Origin: UBA7862 sp050872785
GTDB lineage: Bacteria; Bacillota; Clostridia; Christensenellales; UBA1242
NCBI GenBank assembly: GCA_050872785.1
Contig: JBNMHO010000008.1
Coordinates: forward strand, 1 to 41,036
Direction of reading: 5' to 3'
DNA: 41,036 bases
Numbering within the stretch: the stretch's first letter is position 1; each line of letters begins with the position of its first letter. Below, one piece after another: positions 31,889 to 39,352 of the stretch. The translations under genes were made by a program, and so were the position numbers. The notes below the pieces were generated by a model. The model did not search any database. It was not told the DNA's origin and worked only from the letters and a program-made list of their open reading frames with translations.

Positions 31889-32083
31889 TTATATTTCGAC
31901 TTAAGTTCGGCTTAACTATAATTTTCTATTTTACATAAATTTCATTTATATTTTTACACAACTTTTGTTCAAATTATATACTATTTTATTCTCAATTTTG
32001 CCTAAAGATGATAAACTTTAATAAAAATTTTTAGATTTTATAAAAAATGTGTGATTTTTAGTGGTTTTTTCTTAAATTTCTGA

Positions 32084-32089
32084 TATAAT
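32084..32089 (+). promoter_or_regulatory. parA -10 element
   Basis: TATAAT at 32084-32089 preceded by TGA (extended -10); the -35 is weak. SD AAGGA at 32098. Confidence 0.55.
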
Positions 32090-32109
32090 GGTGACATAAG
32101 GAAGTAAAT

Positions 32110-32898
32110 ATGGGAAAAATTATTTCATTTGCAAATCAAAAGGGCGGCGTTGGCAAAACAACAACATGCATAAACTTGGCATCATACCTTGCTGTGTTCG
32201 GCAAAAAGATTTTGGTTGTTGACATGGACCCACAAGGCAACGCAACAAGCGGACTTGGCGTGGACAAAACTCAAAAAATGGGAACAATGTATGACGCAAT
32301 CTCGGGTGAAATGCCAATTTCTGAGGTTGTCAGACCAAGTTTTATCAAAAATTTGGACATAATTCCAGCAACAGTTGATTTGGCGGGTGCTGAAATTGAA
32401 CTTGTTGGCATGAAAAACCGAGAAAAAGTTGTAAAAGGGCTGTTTGACGAGATAAAAGACAATTATCAATACATTTTGATTGACTGCCCACCTTCACTCG
32501 GGCTGCTTACGGTCAATGCGCTCACCGCTTCGGACTCTGTTATGATACCAATTCAGTGTGAATTCTTTGCGCTCGAAGGTTTGAGTCAACTTATGAACAC
32601 AATTAAACTCGTGAAAAAGCATTTAAACCCAGAAATTGACGTTGAAGGTGTCGTTTTGACCATGAAAGACAACCGCTCTAACCTAATTCAACAAGTTTCA
32701 GAGGAAATTCGCAAGTTCTTTGGCAAAAAAGTTTATGAAAATGCCATTCCAAGGACAATTCGTCTTGCAGAAGCACCAAGCCATGGCAAACCAATCTTCT
32801 TGTATGACCCAAGAGGGAAAGGCGGCGTTGCTTATTTTGAACTTGCAAAAGAGTTTATAAAACGCAATCATGATAGTTATAAACATGTAACCAACTAA
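32110..32898 (+). CDS. parA: Chromosome partitioning ATPase ParA (Soj)
   Basis: 262 aa. Deviant Walker A KGGVGKTT near the N-terminus (Lys of KGG and of GKT), the DMDPQGNATSG motif, and Walker B-type YILIDCPPS. It is the sporulation-inhibitor Soj-type protein that cycles on the nucleoid and with ParB segregates origins and can regulate DnaA. Separate promoters and a 330-bp gap divide parA from parB here, whereas the two are often contiguous. Confidence 0.96.
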   Translation: MGKIISFANQKGGVGKTTTCINLASYLAVFGKKILVVDMDPQGNATSGLGVDKTQKMGTMYDAISGEMPISEVVRPSFIKNLDIIPATVDLAGAEIELVGMKNREKVVKGLFDEIKDNYQYILIDCPPSLGLLTVNALTASDSVMIPIQCEFFALEGLSQLMNTIKLVKKHLNPEIDVEGVVLTMKDNRSNLIQQVSEEIRKFFGKKVYENAIPRTIRLAEAPSHGKPIFLYDPRGKGGVAYFELAKEFIKRNHDSYKHVTN

Positions 32899-32977
32899 AA
32901 ATATAACCATCGAAAACGCAATCTACAAAAAATATGTAATAAATATTATGTTAGTTTTATTGTGTAATATCATTATA

Positions 32978-33043
32978 TTTGATTATAATACTGGTCAATT
33001 TGATTGTATAATATTCGTCAATTTGATTACATGATATTTTACA
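32978..33043 (+). repeat. Three ~22-bp tandem units upstream of parB
   Basis: Units begin TTTGATTATAATACTGGTCAA (32978; shortened here), TTTGATTGTATAATATTCG (32999) and TTTGATTACATGATATT (33022); the GTCAATTTGATT junction occurs twice. Confidence 0.5.
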
Positions 33044-33071
33044 CACCCCGCATTATAAGCGGAAAGTAGAG
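33041..33071 (-). repeat. Family D element, copy 3
   Basis: The minus strand reads CTCTACTTTCCGCTTATAATG and continues CGGGGTGTGT, matching D1 at 18880-18910. Confidence 0.6.
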
Positions 33072-33073
33072 TT

Positions 33074-33213
33074 TTATCCACAGTTTGTGTTTAACTTATT
33101 TTAATATAAGTTTTGCCATTCTGTGGATTTTTTTATGTTTAATATTTACATATATTTAGTTGCAATTTTTTTCTTTTAATGTTAAACTATCTGTGATTTT
33201 GGAGTTATCCACC
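33074..33213. promoter_or_regulatory. DnaA boxes flanking the parB promoter
   Basis: TTATCCACA at 33074-33082 (perfect, +) and TTATCCACC at 33205-33213 (8 of 9, in the leader), with the parB promoter between them. Confidence 0.6.
33160..33188 (+). promoter_or_regulatory. parB promoter
   Basis: TTGCAA (33160-33165), a 17-bp spacer ending in TGT, TAAACT (33183-33188). Confidence 0.6.
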
Positions 33214-33228
33214 AATAAGGAGAAAAAT

Positions 33229-34149
33229 ATGAAACATGGCTTAGGCAGAGGTCTTGATGCATTGTTTTCAATTTATCAAGATGAAGAAGAAAATGCAGTG
33301 GAAAAACAAGCTGCGATAGAAAAAGTAATGGAAAAGAAACAAGTCGAGGAAAATCCACGTGACGGTGTTGTTGAACTTGATATGAAATTGATTGACCCTA
33401 ACAGAGATCAACCAAGAAAGAAGTTTGACGCCTCTTCCCTACGTGAACTTTCTGAATCAATCAAACAGCACGGCGTTATCCAACCTATTATTGTAACAAA
33501 AAGTTCTGACAATAGATATACAATCGTTGCTGGTGAACGTAGATTTAGGGCGTGTCTTAATGCTAGTTTAAAGACCATTCCTGCTATTGTAAAAGACTTT
33601 AGTAAACAACAAATGCAAGAGATTGCACTTATCGAAAACTTGCAACGTGAAGATTTGAACCCTATTGAAGCGGGCAAAGCAATTAGGCAACTTATGGATA
33701 ATTATGGCTTTACACAAGAGGCTGTTGCGGACAGAATTGGCAAAAGTCGTCCACTTGTTGCAAACACTTTGCGTTTGTTATCTCTCACACCAGAAGTTAT
33801 CAGTTTTATTGAAAATGGACAACTATCTGCTGGACATGGTAAATGCTTGGTCGTAATAACAGATTCAGCAAAACAAATTGACCTCGCAAAATTTGCTATT
33901 GAAAATAAGTTATCTGTTCGTGATTTTGAAAAACTTGTTAAAGACGCTCAAAATGTTAAGGTTGCAGAACCAAAGAAAAAAATCATTCAAAGTATTGAAC
34001 TTAAAGAACTTGGTCATAGAATTCAAAGACTGTTCAGAACAAAGGTTGTTATTCACGGTGACGACAATAAAGGTAAAATTTCTATTGACTACTTTACTTC
34101 TGATGATTTGGATAGAATATGCTCATTCATCTCTAAACTAGAGCGATAA
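33229..34149 (+). CDS. parB: Chromosome partitioning protein ParB (Spo0J)
   Basis: 306 aa from ATG 33229 (SD AAGGAG). It opens KHGLGRGLDALFS, the ParA-stimulating N-terminus. The CTP-binding ParB/Srx domain contains NRDQPRKKF and GERRFRA; the HTH is FTQEAVADRIGKSRPLV; a C-terminal dimerisation domain follows. It loads at parS and spreads as a CTP-gated clamp. Four parS-like sites lie directly downstream. A longer in-frame start at 33160 coincides with the -35 element and is rejected. Confidence 0.96.
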   Translation: MKHGLGRGLDALFSIYQDEEENAVEKQAAIEKVMEKKQVEENPRDGVVELDMKLIDPNRDQPRKKFDASSLRELSESIKQHGVIQPIIVTKSSDNRYTIVAGERRFRACLNASLKTIPAIVKDFSKQQMQEIALIENLQREDLNPIEAGKAIRQLMDNYGFTQEAVADRIGKSRPLVANTLRLLSLTPEVISFIENGQLSAGHGKCLVVITDSAKQIDLAKFAIENKLSVRDFEKLVKDAQNVKVAEPKKKIIQSIELKELGHRIQRLFRTKVVIHGDDNKGKISIDYFTSDDLDRICSFISKLER

Positions 34150-34168
34150 TCAAATACATATTTATAAA

Positions 34169-34184
34169 AGTTCCATGTGAAACA
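34169..34184 (+). promoter_or_regulatory. parS: parS-like site 1
   Basis: AGTTCCATGTGAAACA; overlaps the parB terminator. Confidence 0.65.
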
Positions 34185-34202
34185 TTCATATGGAATTTTT
34201 TT
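34171..34202 (+). terminator. parB terminator
   Basis: TTCCAT (34171-34176) pairs with ATGGAA (34190-34195), followed by seven T. The 5' arm is the parS-like sequence itself. Confidence 0.65.
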
Positions 34203-34226
34203 ATTTATATTGTTATTTCTACCTAA

Positions 34227-34242
34227 TGTTTCATGTGAAACA
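34227..34242 (+). promoter_or_regulatory. parS: parS-like site 2
   Basis: TGTTTCATGTGAAACA: one base from the Bacillus parS TGTTNCACGTGAAACA. Confidence 0.8.
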
Positions 34243-34295
34243 ATGCCTTTATCTATTGTATTATTTATTCAATAATCTAACATATTAAATAAACA

Positions 34296-34311
34296 TGTTC
34301 CATGTGAAACA
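34296..34311 (+). promoter_or_regulatory. parS: parS-like site 3
   Basis: TGTTCCATGTGAAACA, again with T in place of C at position 8. Confidence 0.75.
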
Positions 34312-34316
34312 GTGAT

Positions 34317-34376
34317 ATATATGTGATTATATATGTGATTATATATGTGATTATATATGTGATTATACATATGATT
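34317..34376 (+). repeat. 12-bp tandem repeat ATATATGTGATT
   Basis: Four exact copies (34317-34364) and one degenerate copy, with further decay to about 34400. It lies between parS-like sites 3 and 4. The remaining DNA to 34700 is A/T-rich. Confidence 0.85.
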
Positions 34377-34528
34377 ATATGTATGAGATTATATTTATGT
34401 GGTTTATTGTGTGCGATTGAATATAAATAATTATATAAATTGTAGCATTAAATCAAATACAATTAATGTAAAACACAATAGCAATGAATATTTGCATTAT
34501 ATGTTGTTTATATACATTATCTGCGATA

Positions 34529-34544
34529 TGTTTCATGTGGAACA
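34529..34544 (+). promoter_or_regulatory. parS: parS-like site 4
   Basis: TGTTTCATGTGGAACA. Confidence 0.65.
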
Positions 34545-34700
34545 TTGGTAACAAAGAGGCAATATTTATATATAAAATATGACAATCTTCCCTATTGTAA
34601 TTTGTATAATGATATGGTATAATATAAACGGTGAATGTTGATGTATTCTTATTTAAAAAAGCGTATATCAATGTAAATATAAATGAAGGGAGAAAATAAA

Positions 34701-35171
34701 ATGGAAGAAGGAAAATATGTAAATCAACTTACTTATGACAATTTATTTGAGATTACAAAAAGTATGGGGTTTGGGATATTGCCTGTAGTTAATGAAGATG
34801 GCAGTAAAGGTGACCCAGATATTATACGCAAAGAGGATAGAATTTATATGCAAGTTGGTTCATATGATAAAAAATTGTTCCCTGGAGTCAAGACTGAAGA
34901 GGATTTAAAGGTCTTTTTAAGTCATTATCCAGATGTTTTGGAAAAGTATGATAGGTCAGATTTCTGCGTAAAAGATTTTGAGATTGAGGTTTATACAGAG
35001 TGTAAATACATAAAGAAACATATGGTCAATTTAATTTATCGCTGGACGTTGCGTGACTGGTTTGGTCCAGAATATTTTAAAGACTACAGGCAATATAAGA
35101 AAGATTGCAGAAAAGCAAATAAACATAAAGTTGAATATGAAGAAGGTGTCGGCTTTAAACAAGAAAAATAA
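34701..35171 (+). CDS. Hypothetical protein, 156 aa
   Basis: Not recognised. A soluble, highly charged protein rich in Lys, Tyr, Asp and Glu, with aromatic residues clustered at about 100-145 (LIYRWTLRDWFGPEYF, then YRQYKKDCRKANKHK). No signal peptide, no membrane segment, no known motif. ATG 34701, 8 nt after AAGGGAG, is preferred over ATG 34683. It is monocistronic, isolated by 550 bp and 1 kb of non-coding DNA, and its codon use is more A/T-rich than that of the neighbouring housekeeping genes, which would fit a recently acquired or weakly expressed gene. Confidence 0.65.
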   Translation: MEEGKYVNQLTYDNLFEITKSMGFGILPVVNEDGSKGDPDIIRKEDRIYMQVGSYDKKLFPGVKTEEDLKVFLSHYPDVLEKYDRSDFCVKDFEIEVYTECKYIKKHMVNLIYRWTLRDWFGPEYFKDYRQYKKDCRKANKHKVEYEEGVGFKQEK

Positions 35172-35402
35172 ATATCAACAAATTTTAAAAATATAGTTAT
35201 TAAAATATAACAATAAATGTAGTTATATTATGGTAACTATATTTTTTGTTATATGTATATAACAAAATGAAATGTTATAATTATATAACAAATATGCCAA
35301 AAATTTTGACTTTTTAAAAATCATTTGTAAAAATTACAAAAATTTTTCTCATTTTAGACAAAATTGGCGAAAATTGGGTATGACGAAATGAATTTTTTGA
35401 AT

Positions 35403-35438
35403 AAAAATTCTGTGTGAGAGCAGATTTGAGCCACTTTT
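35403..35438 (+). repeat. 36-bp repeat E, intergenic copy
   Basis: Identical to 31076-31111 within rsmG. Confidence 0.9.
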
Positions 35439-35464
35439 TGACCCTATTTTTGAGGCTAAATATC

Positions 35465-35492
35465 GCTATTTCTCGCTTATAATGCGGTTTGT
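35465..35492 (+). repeat. Family D element, copy 4
   Basis: TCTCGCTTATAATGCGGTTTG core; lies about 30 bp after repeat E. Confidence 0.6.
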
Positions 35493-35928
35493 AGGCGGTT
35501 TTATAAATCTTGCGTAGAATTGCCATTTTTTGCCCTTTTTGACCGTATTTTTTGGCAATTTTGTCCAATTTTATAATTTTCCCACAAATTTCTTCCCTTT
35601 CCAAAAATTTTTTTGCTTCCTTCCAAATTTTTTACTTAATTTTGCTTTAAAGATTTTTTTAAAAATTATCTGCCTGTTTTTTATTATTGTATTTCGTTTG
35701 TCCTTATTTTTAAATTTATTGCTCCCTTTTGTCTTTTTCAAATTTTCTTGTTTTCTGACCGTCCTAAAATTTTCAGTTTTTTTATCCCTTGTAAATTTTA
35801 GTGAAAATTTGCTTTCTTGTTTTTTCTTTTTTGTTATCCGAGTTTTTATCGTTTCAAAATTTCTTTTCACTTTTTCTTAAAATTTTCGCTTTACAAATTT
35901 TCTGACTTTTCCACAATCTAAAAATTTT

Positions 35929-35994
35929 TGTGGATAACTTTAGGAACAAAAATAATTTTAATTTTATCCACATTTTGTCGAATTTTGTGGATAA
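35929..35994. promoter_or_regulatory. Cluster of three perfect DnaA boxes upstream of ftsH
   Basis: TTATCCACA at 35929-35937 (-), 35964-35972 (+) and 35986-35994 (-), within 66 bp of A/T-rich DNA. Confidence 0.75.
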
Positions 35995-36156
35995 CTTTTT
36001 GCCCGACTTACAGTTTTTGTGACGGTGAACAAGTATTCGAGATAATTTCTATATGCTTGACTACAAGCCTTTTGTATGAAAATTGACTTTTTGGTCGTTT
36101 AGTCGGAGAAAATTAAAAAAATAAAAAAATAATTGACGAAAATAGGATAATTTTTA

Positions 36157-36185
36157 TTGCCTAAAAAATATTTATATGGTAAAAT
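36157..36185 (+). promoter_or_regulatory. ftsH promoter
   Basis: TTGCCT (36157-36162), a 17-bp spacer ending in TGG, TAAAAT (36180-36185). The start near 36192 leaves a short leader with GGAGG. Confidence 0.6.
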
Positions 36186-36213
36186 TATCATTGTAAAAAT
36201 GGAGGAAAATCGA

Positions 36214-38598
36214 TTGAAAAACAATAAAGTTAGAGGCTGGGTAGTTTTTGTAATGTCGCTGCTTGCTATCATTTTGCTTTTTTACCTCACACAAACTGGC
36301 AACCTCGGCACGAAAATATCTATTTCGGGACCTTCAACGGTCACAAATTCTTTGCAGTCGCTCATCGGTGTCAAAAAGGACGCTGACGGGAATTATGTCG
36401 TGTCCACGGACGAAAACTACAAGGGCAGTTCCATAAAATATATCGCTCTTGCGGATAATGGAGTTGGATACGTTATTGCAAAAGACAGCAAGTTTTCAAA
36501 AGACGGCATAATTGGGAATTGCGACTATTATTTTGAGTATGTCACCGAGTCCGATTATGACGAAGTGAAAGCTATGATTGACGCTTATAATGCGGTTGCT
36601 GAAACAAAAACCGAGGAAGGCTGGACGCTTGTAGAGGCTTATCCAACGCATGTTTCAAAGACTTCTTGGTGGGAAAGTTTGCTCCCTTATTTAAGTGTTC
36701 TTATTGTAGTAGTTTTAGGTGTTATCCTTATAAGAAGTATCCTTGGAGCGAACCAAAAAAGTTTTAATTTTGGCAAGACTAAGGCTCAAATTGCACACAA
36801 CGTGAAAGTCAAATTTTCTGATGTTGCGGGCATTGACGAGGAAAAAGAAGAACTGCTTGAAATTGTTGAATTTTTGAAAAATCCACAGAAATTTACTGAA
36901 CTCGGGGCGAAAATTCCTAAGGGTATTTTGCTTGTTGGGCAACCAGGAACGGGCAAAACTCTTCTTGCAAAAGCAATCGCTGGCGAGAGCAATGTTCCAT
37001 TCTTCTCAATCAGCGGAAGTGACTTTGTGGAAATGTTTGTGGGCGTTGGTGCTTCTCGTGTGCGTGACCTTTTTGACCAAGCCAAAAAAGAAGCTCCCTG
37101 CATTGTTTTTATTGACGAAATTGACGCCGTGGGCAGACAACGTGGCGCTGGACTTGGCGGTGGAAATGACGAAAGAGAGCAAACCCTAAACCAACTTTTG
37201 GTGCAAATGGACGGCTTTGAGGGCAATACGGGAATTATCGTTATCGCAGCAACAAACAGAGCGGACGTCCTTGACCCAGCACTTTTAAGACCGGGCAGAT
37301 TTGACAGACAAATTTATATCATGCCACCAGACGTCAAAGGTCGTGAAATGATTTTGAAAATTCACGCCAGAAACAAACCAATTGACAGTGCAGTGGACTT
37401 CAAAAACGTAGCAAGACTTACAAGCGGCTTTACAGGTGCAGACCTTGAAAACCTTTTGAACGAAGCCGCAATACTCACAGCAAGAGAAAACAGAAAAGCA
37501 ATCACCATGACGGACATCACCGAGGGCATAAATAAGGTTATTATGGGACCTCAAAAACGCAGCCGTGTTGTGACTCAAGTTGACAAACGCATAACCGCCT
37601 ATCACGAAAGCGGACACGCCATTGTGGGCAAGGTTCTTGAACATTGTGACGTGGTGCAAGAGGTGTCAATCATCGCTCGTGGCATGGCAGCGGGCTACAC
37701 AATCAGTCGCCCAGACAATGACGAAAGTCACATGTCCTACAACAAACTTATTGACAACATAACAATGATGCTTGGCGGCAGAGCGGCGGAAGAAATTATG
37801 GTCAAAGACATTTCAACTGGCGCTTCAAACGACATTGAACGAGCCACAAAACTCGCCAGAAAAATGGTCACCGAATGGGGCATGAGTGCAAAACTTGGCA
37901 CAGTTAACCTTGGCTCCAGCAGCGAAGTTTTCCTTGGCAGAGATTATCAAACTCAAGTAAATTACAGCGAAAAAACCGCCGCAGAAATTGACAGCGAAGT
38001 GAAATCTATCCTTGATTTCTGCTACAACAGAGCGAAAGACATCATCACAAAACACGCAAAACAAATGAACACTATGGTGGAAATTTTGCTTGAAAAAGAA
38101 ACCATTTACTTTGGCGAAGTTGAAATGATTATGAAGGGAAAAACGACAAAACAAATTCTTCTTCAAATGGAACAAGACGCCATAAGAAATAAAGAACGAA
38201 TTGAAATTGAGCGAGCAGAAGCCGACCTTGAAAGAGTGAAAAAAGAGCAGTCAATCAGAATTAAAACCGCAGAAGCCTTGAAGAAAGGCGGGGTGCTTTC
38301 GGCTGATGAAATTGAGAAAGTTAAAGCGGACTCTGAAAGCATAATTGCAAGTTGCGAGAAGAAAGTTCAAGAGCTGAAAGCCAAACTTGAGGAGAAAAAT
38401 GAAAAGCACGAACACGCAAAGAAAAAGCCTGTGAAAAATGCTGAAAATGGCGAAAAACCTCAAGAGGCGAAACCAAGAAAGGTGGCCTCAAAATCTGCAA
38501 AACAACCAAAGCTAGATGAAAAGACAGAAGAAAAACTTGAAATGAAAGCGGACAGCAATTCTTCTGGGGATAATAAATCTGACGAAGGGAAAAACTAA
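36214..38598 (+). CDS. ftsH: ATP-dependent zinc metalloprotease FtsH
   Basis: 794 aa from TTG 36214, 9 nt after GGAGG; the in-frame TTG at 36157 is the -35 element. A membrane protease that extracts and degrades membrane and short-lived proteins. Numbered from this start: TM1 9-26, extracytoplasmic domain to ~150, TM2 155-176, Walker A GQPGTGKT (242-249, Gln for the usual Pro), Walker B IDE (Asp301, Glu302), SRH with RPGRFDRQ, zinc site HESGH (464-468) and Asp540 as probable third ligand. A ~140-residue tail beyond ~650 is a coiled coil (ERIEIERAEADLERVKKEQ) followed by a disordered Lys/Glu-rich end, longer than usual FtsH. Confidence 0.96.
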   Translation: MKNNKVRGWVVFVMSLLAIILLFYLTQTGNLGTKISISGPSTVTNSLQSLIGVKKDADGNYVVSTDENYKGSSIKYIALADNGVGYVIAKDSKFSKDGIIGNCDYYFEYVTESDYDEVKAMIDAYNAVAETKTEEGWTLVEAYPTHVSKTSWWESLLPYLSVLIVVVLGVILIRSILGANQKSFNFGKTKAQIAHNVKVKFSDVAGIDEEKEELLEIVEFLKNPQKFTELGAKIPKGILLVGQPGTGKTLLAKAIAGESNVPFFSISGSDFVEMFVGVGASRVRDLFDQAKKEAPCIVFIDEIDAVGRQRGAGLGGGNDEREQTLNQLLVQMDGFEGNTGIIVIAATNRADVLDPALLRPGRFDRQIYIMPPDVKGREMILKIHARNKPIDSAVDFKNVARLTSGFTGADLENLLNEAAILTARENRKAITMTDITEGINKVIMGPQKRSRVVTQVDKRITAYHESGHAIVGKVLEHCDVVQEVSIIARGMAAGYTISRPDNDESHMSYNKLIDNITMMLGGRAAEEIMVKDISTGASNDIERATKLARKMVTEWGMSAKLGTVNLGSSSEVFLGRDYQTQVNYSEKTAAEIDSEVKSILDFCYNRAKDIITKHAKQMNTMVEILLEKETIYFGEVEMIMKGKTTKQILLQMEQDAIRNKERIEIERAEADLERVKKEQSIRIKTAEALKKGGVLSADEIEKVKADSESIIASCEKKVQELKAKLEEKNEKHEHAKKKPVKNAENGEKPQEAKPRKVASKSAKQPKLDEKTEEKLEMKADSNSSGDNKSDEGKN

Positions 38599-38671
38599 GA
38601 AACTTCAAACATTTTTGATAGAAAAAACAAAAATAGGCAAACATTAAACAAACGAAAAAAGGAAACAAAAA

Positions 38672-39307
38672 ATGGATAAGGTTAAGAAGATTATCATAAT
38701 ATCAGTGGTGGGCGGAATTGTGGCTCTTGTTGCACTCGCAACACTAATTTTGGCACTTGTTTCAGTGAACAAAAACACAACTATCGAAACGCCAAACGCA
38801 ATTTACATCACCAACCAAAACACAAAGGAATATGGCGGCTATTGCGCTTACGACAACATAAAAGACACCACCTCAAACGGCGCCCGCATGCTAAACGAAT
38901 TTATGTTCGCCTTCAACTTGGGCTTCGAGCAAAAAGCACTTGTTTCGCTCTTCAATGGGCAAATGGACGAGGGATTTGAAACGGGTTATGTTGACGTTGC
39001 GGGTTCGTCAGAAAGAATTTCCAAAAACTACGACTCCACCGAAAAATTTACTGTTATTTTTGAATATAACCAAAACAAAACCATAACAGTGGAAAGCCGT
39101 GGACTTTCCTTTGAATACAAATATCTTTTCTTTGAAGTTACAAAAACCGAGGGCAGAGAACTTGTAACCTTTGGTGTTATGAAAGACAGCTACTCCATGG
39201 ACGGCTCCTACAGCAACCTTTCATACAAATATTACTACACCGCAAAAGTCAACCTCAGCGTACTTTACAAATACATCTGCTCCATTCCATCATTCGCAAC
39301 AAAATAA
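38672..39307 (+). CDS. Hypothetical membrane-anchored protein
   Basis: 211 aa. An N-terminal membrane helix (about 7-32, IIIISVVGGIVALVALATLILALV) follows a short basic start, so the ~180-residue rest is probably outside the cell. That part is rich in Tyr, Asn and Ser, with alternating beta-type pattern (FTVIFEYNQNKTITVE). No catalytic motif is seen. SD AAAGGA. It lies 73 nt after ftsH and may be read through from it; the terminator follows this gene, not ftsH. Confidence 0.7.
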   Translation: MDKVKKIIIISVVGGIVALVALATLILALVSVNKNTTIETPNAIYITNQNTKEYGGYCAYDNIKDTTSNGARMLNEFMFAFNLGFEQKALVSLFNGQMDEGFETGYVDVAGSSERISKNYDSTEKFTVIFEYNQNKTITVESRGLSFEYKYLFFEVTKTEGRELVTFGVMKDSYSMDGSYSNLSYKYYYTAKVNLSVLYKYICSIPSFATK

Positions 39308-39312
39308 AAAGC

Positions 39313-39336
39313 AAAACTCCCCAGCGGAGTTTTTTG
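39313..39336 (+). terminator. Terminator of the membrane-anchored protein gene
   Basis: AAAACTCC (39313-39320) and GGAGTTTT stem with loop CCAGC and a T run. Confidence 0.85.
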
Positions 39337-39352
39337 CAAAGGAGAAACTAAA

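Larger units (their letters stand above)
35172..35928. other. Large intergenic region between the 156-aa gene and ftsH
   Basis: Contains repeat E (35403-35438) and D copy 4 (35465-35492). From about 35530 to 35890 the plus strand is very T-rich with long T runs. No gene with an SD and normal composition is seen on either strand. Confidence 0.6.

Noticed and set aside
33160..33228. Longer ParB start
   Set aside because: The first codon is the -35 hexamer TTGCAA; the SD and family N-terminus fit 33229.
35571..35870. 99-aa Lys-rich open frame on the minus strand (and a second at 35314-35604)
   Set aside because: GTG start without SD; composition is that of an A-rich intergenic strand, and one frame runs through repeats D and E.
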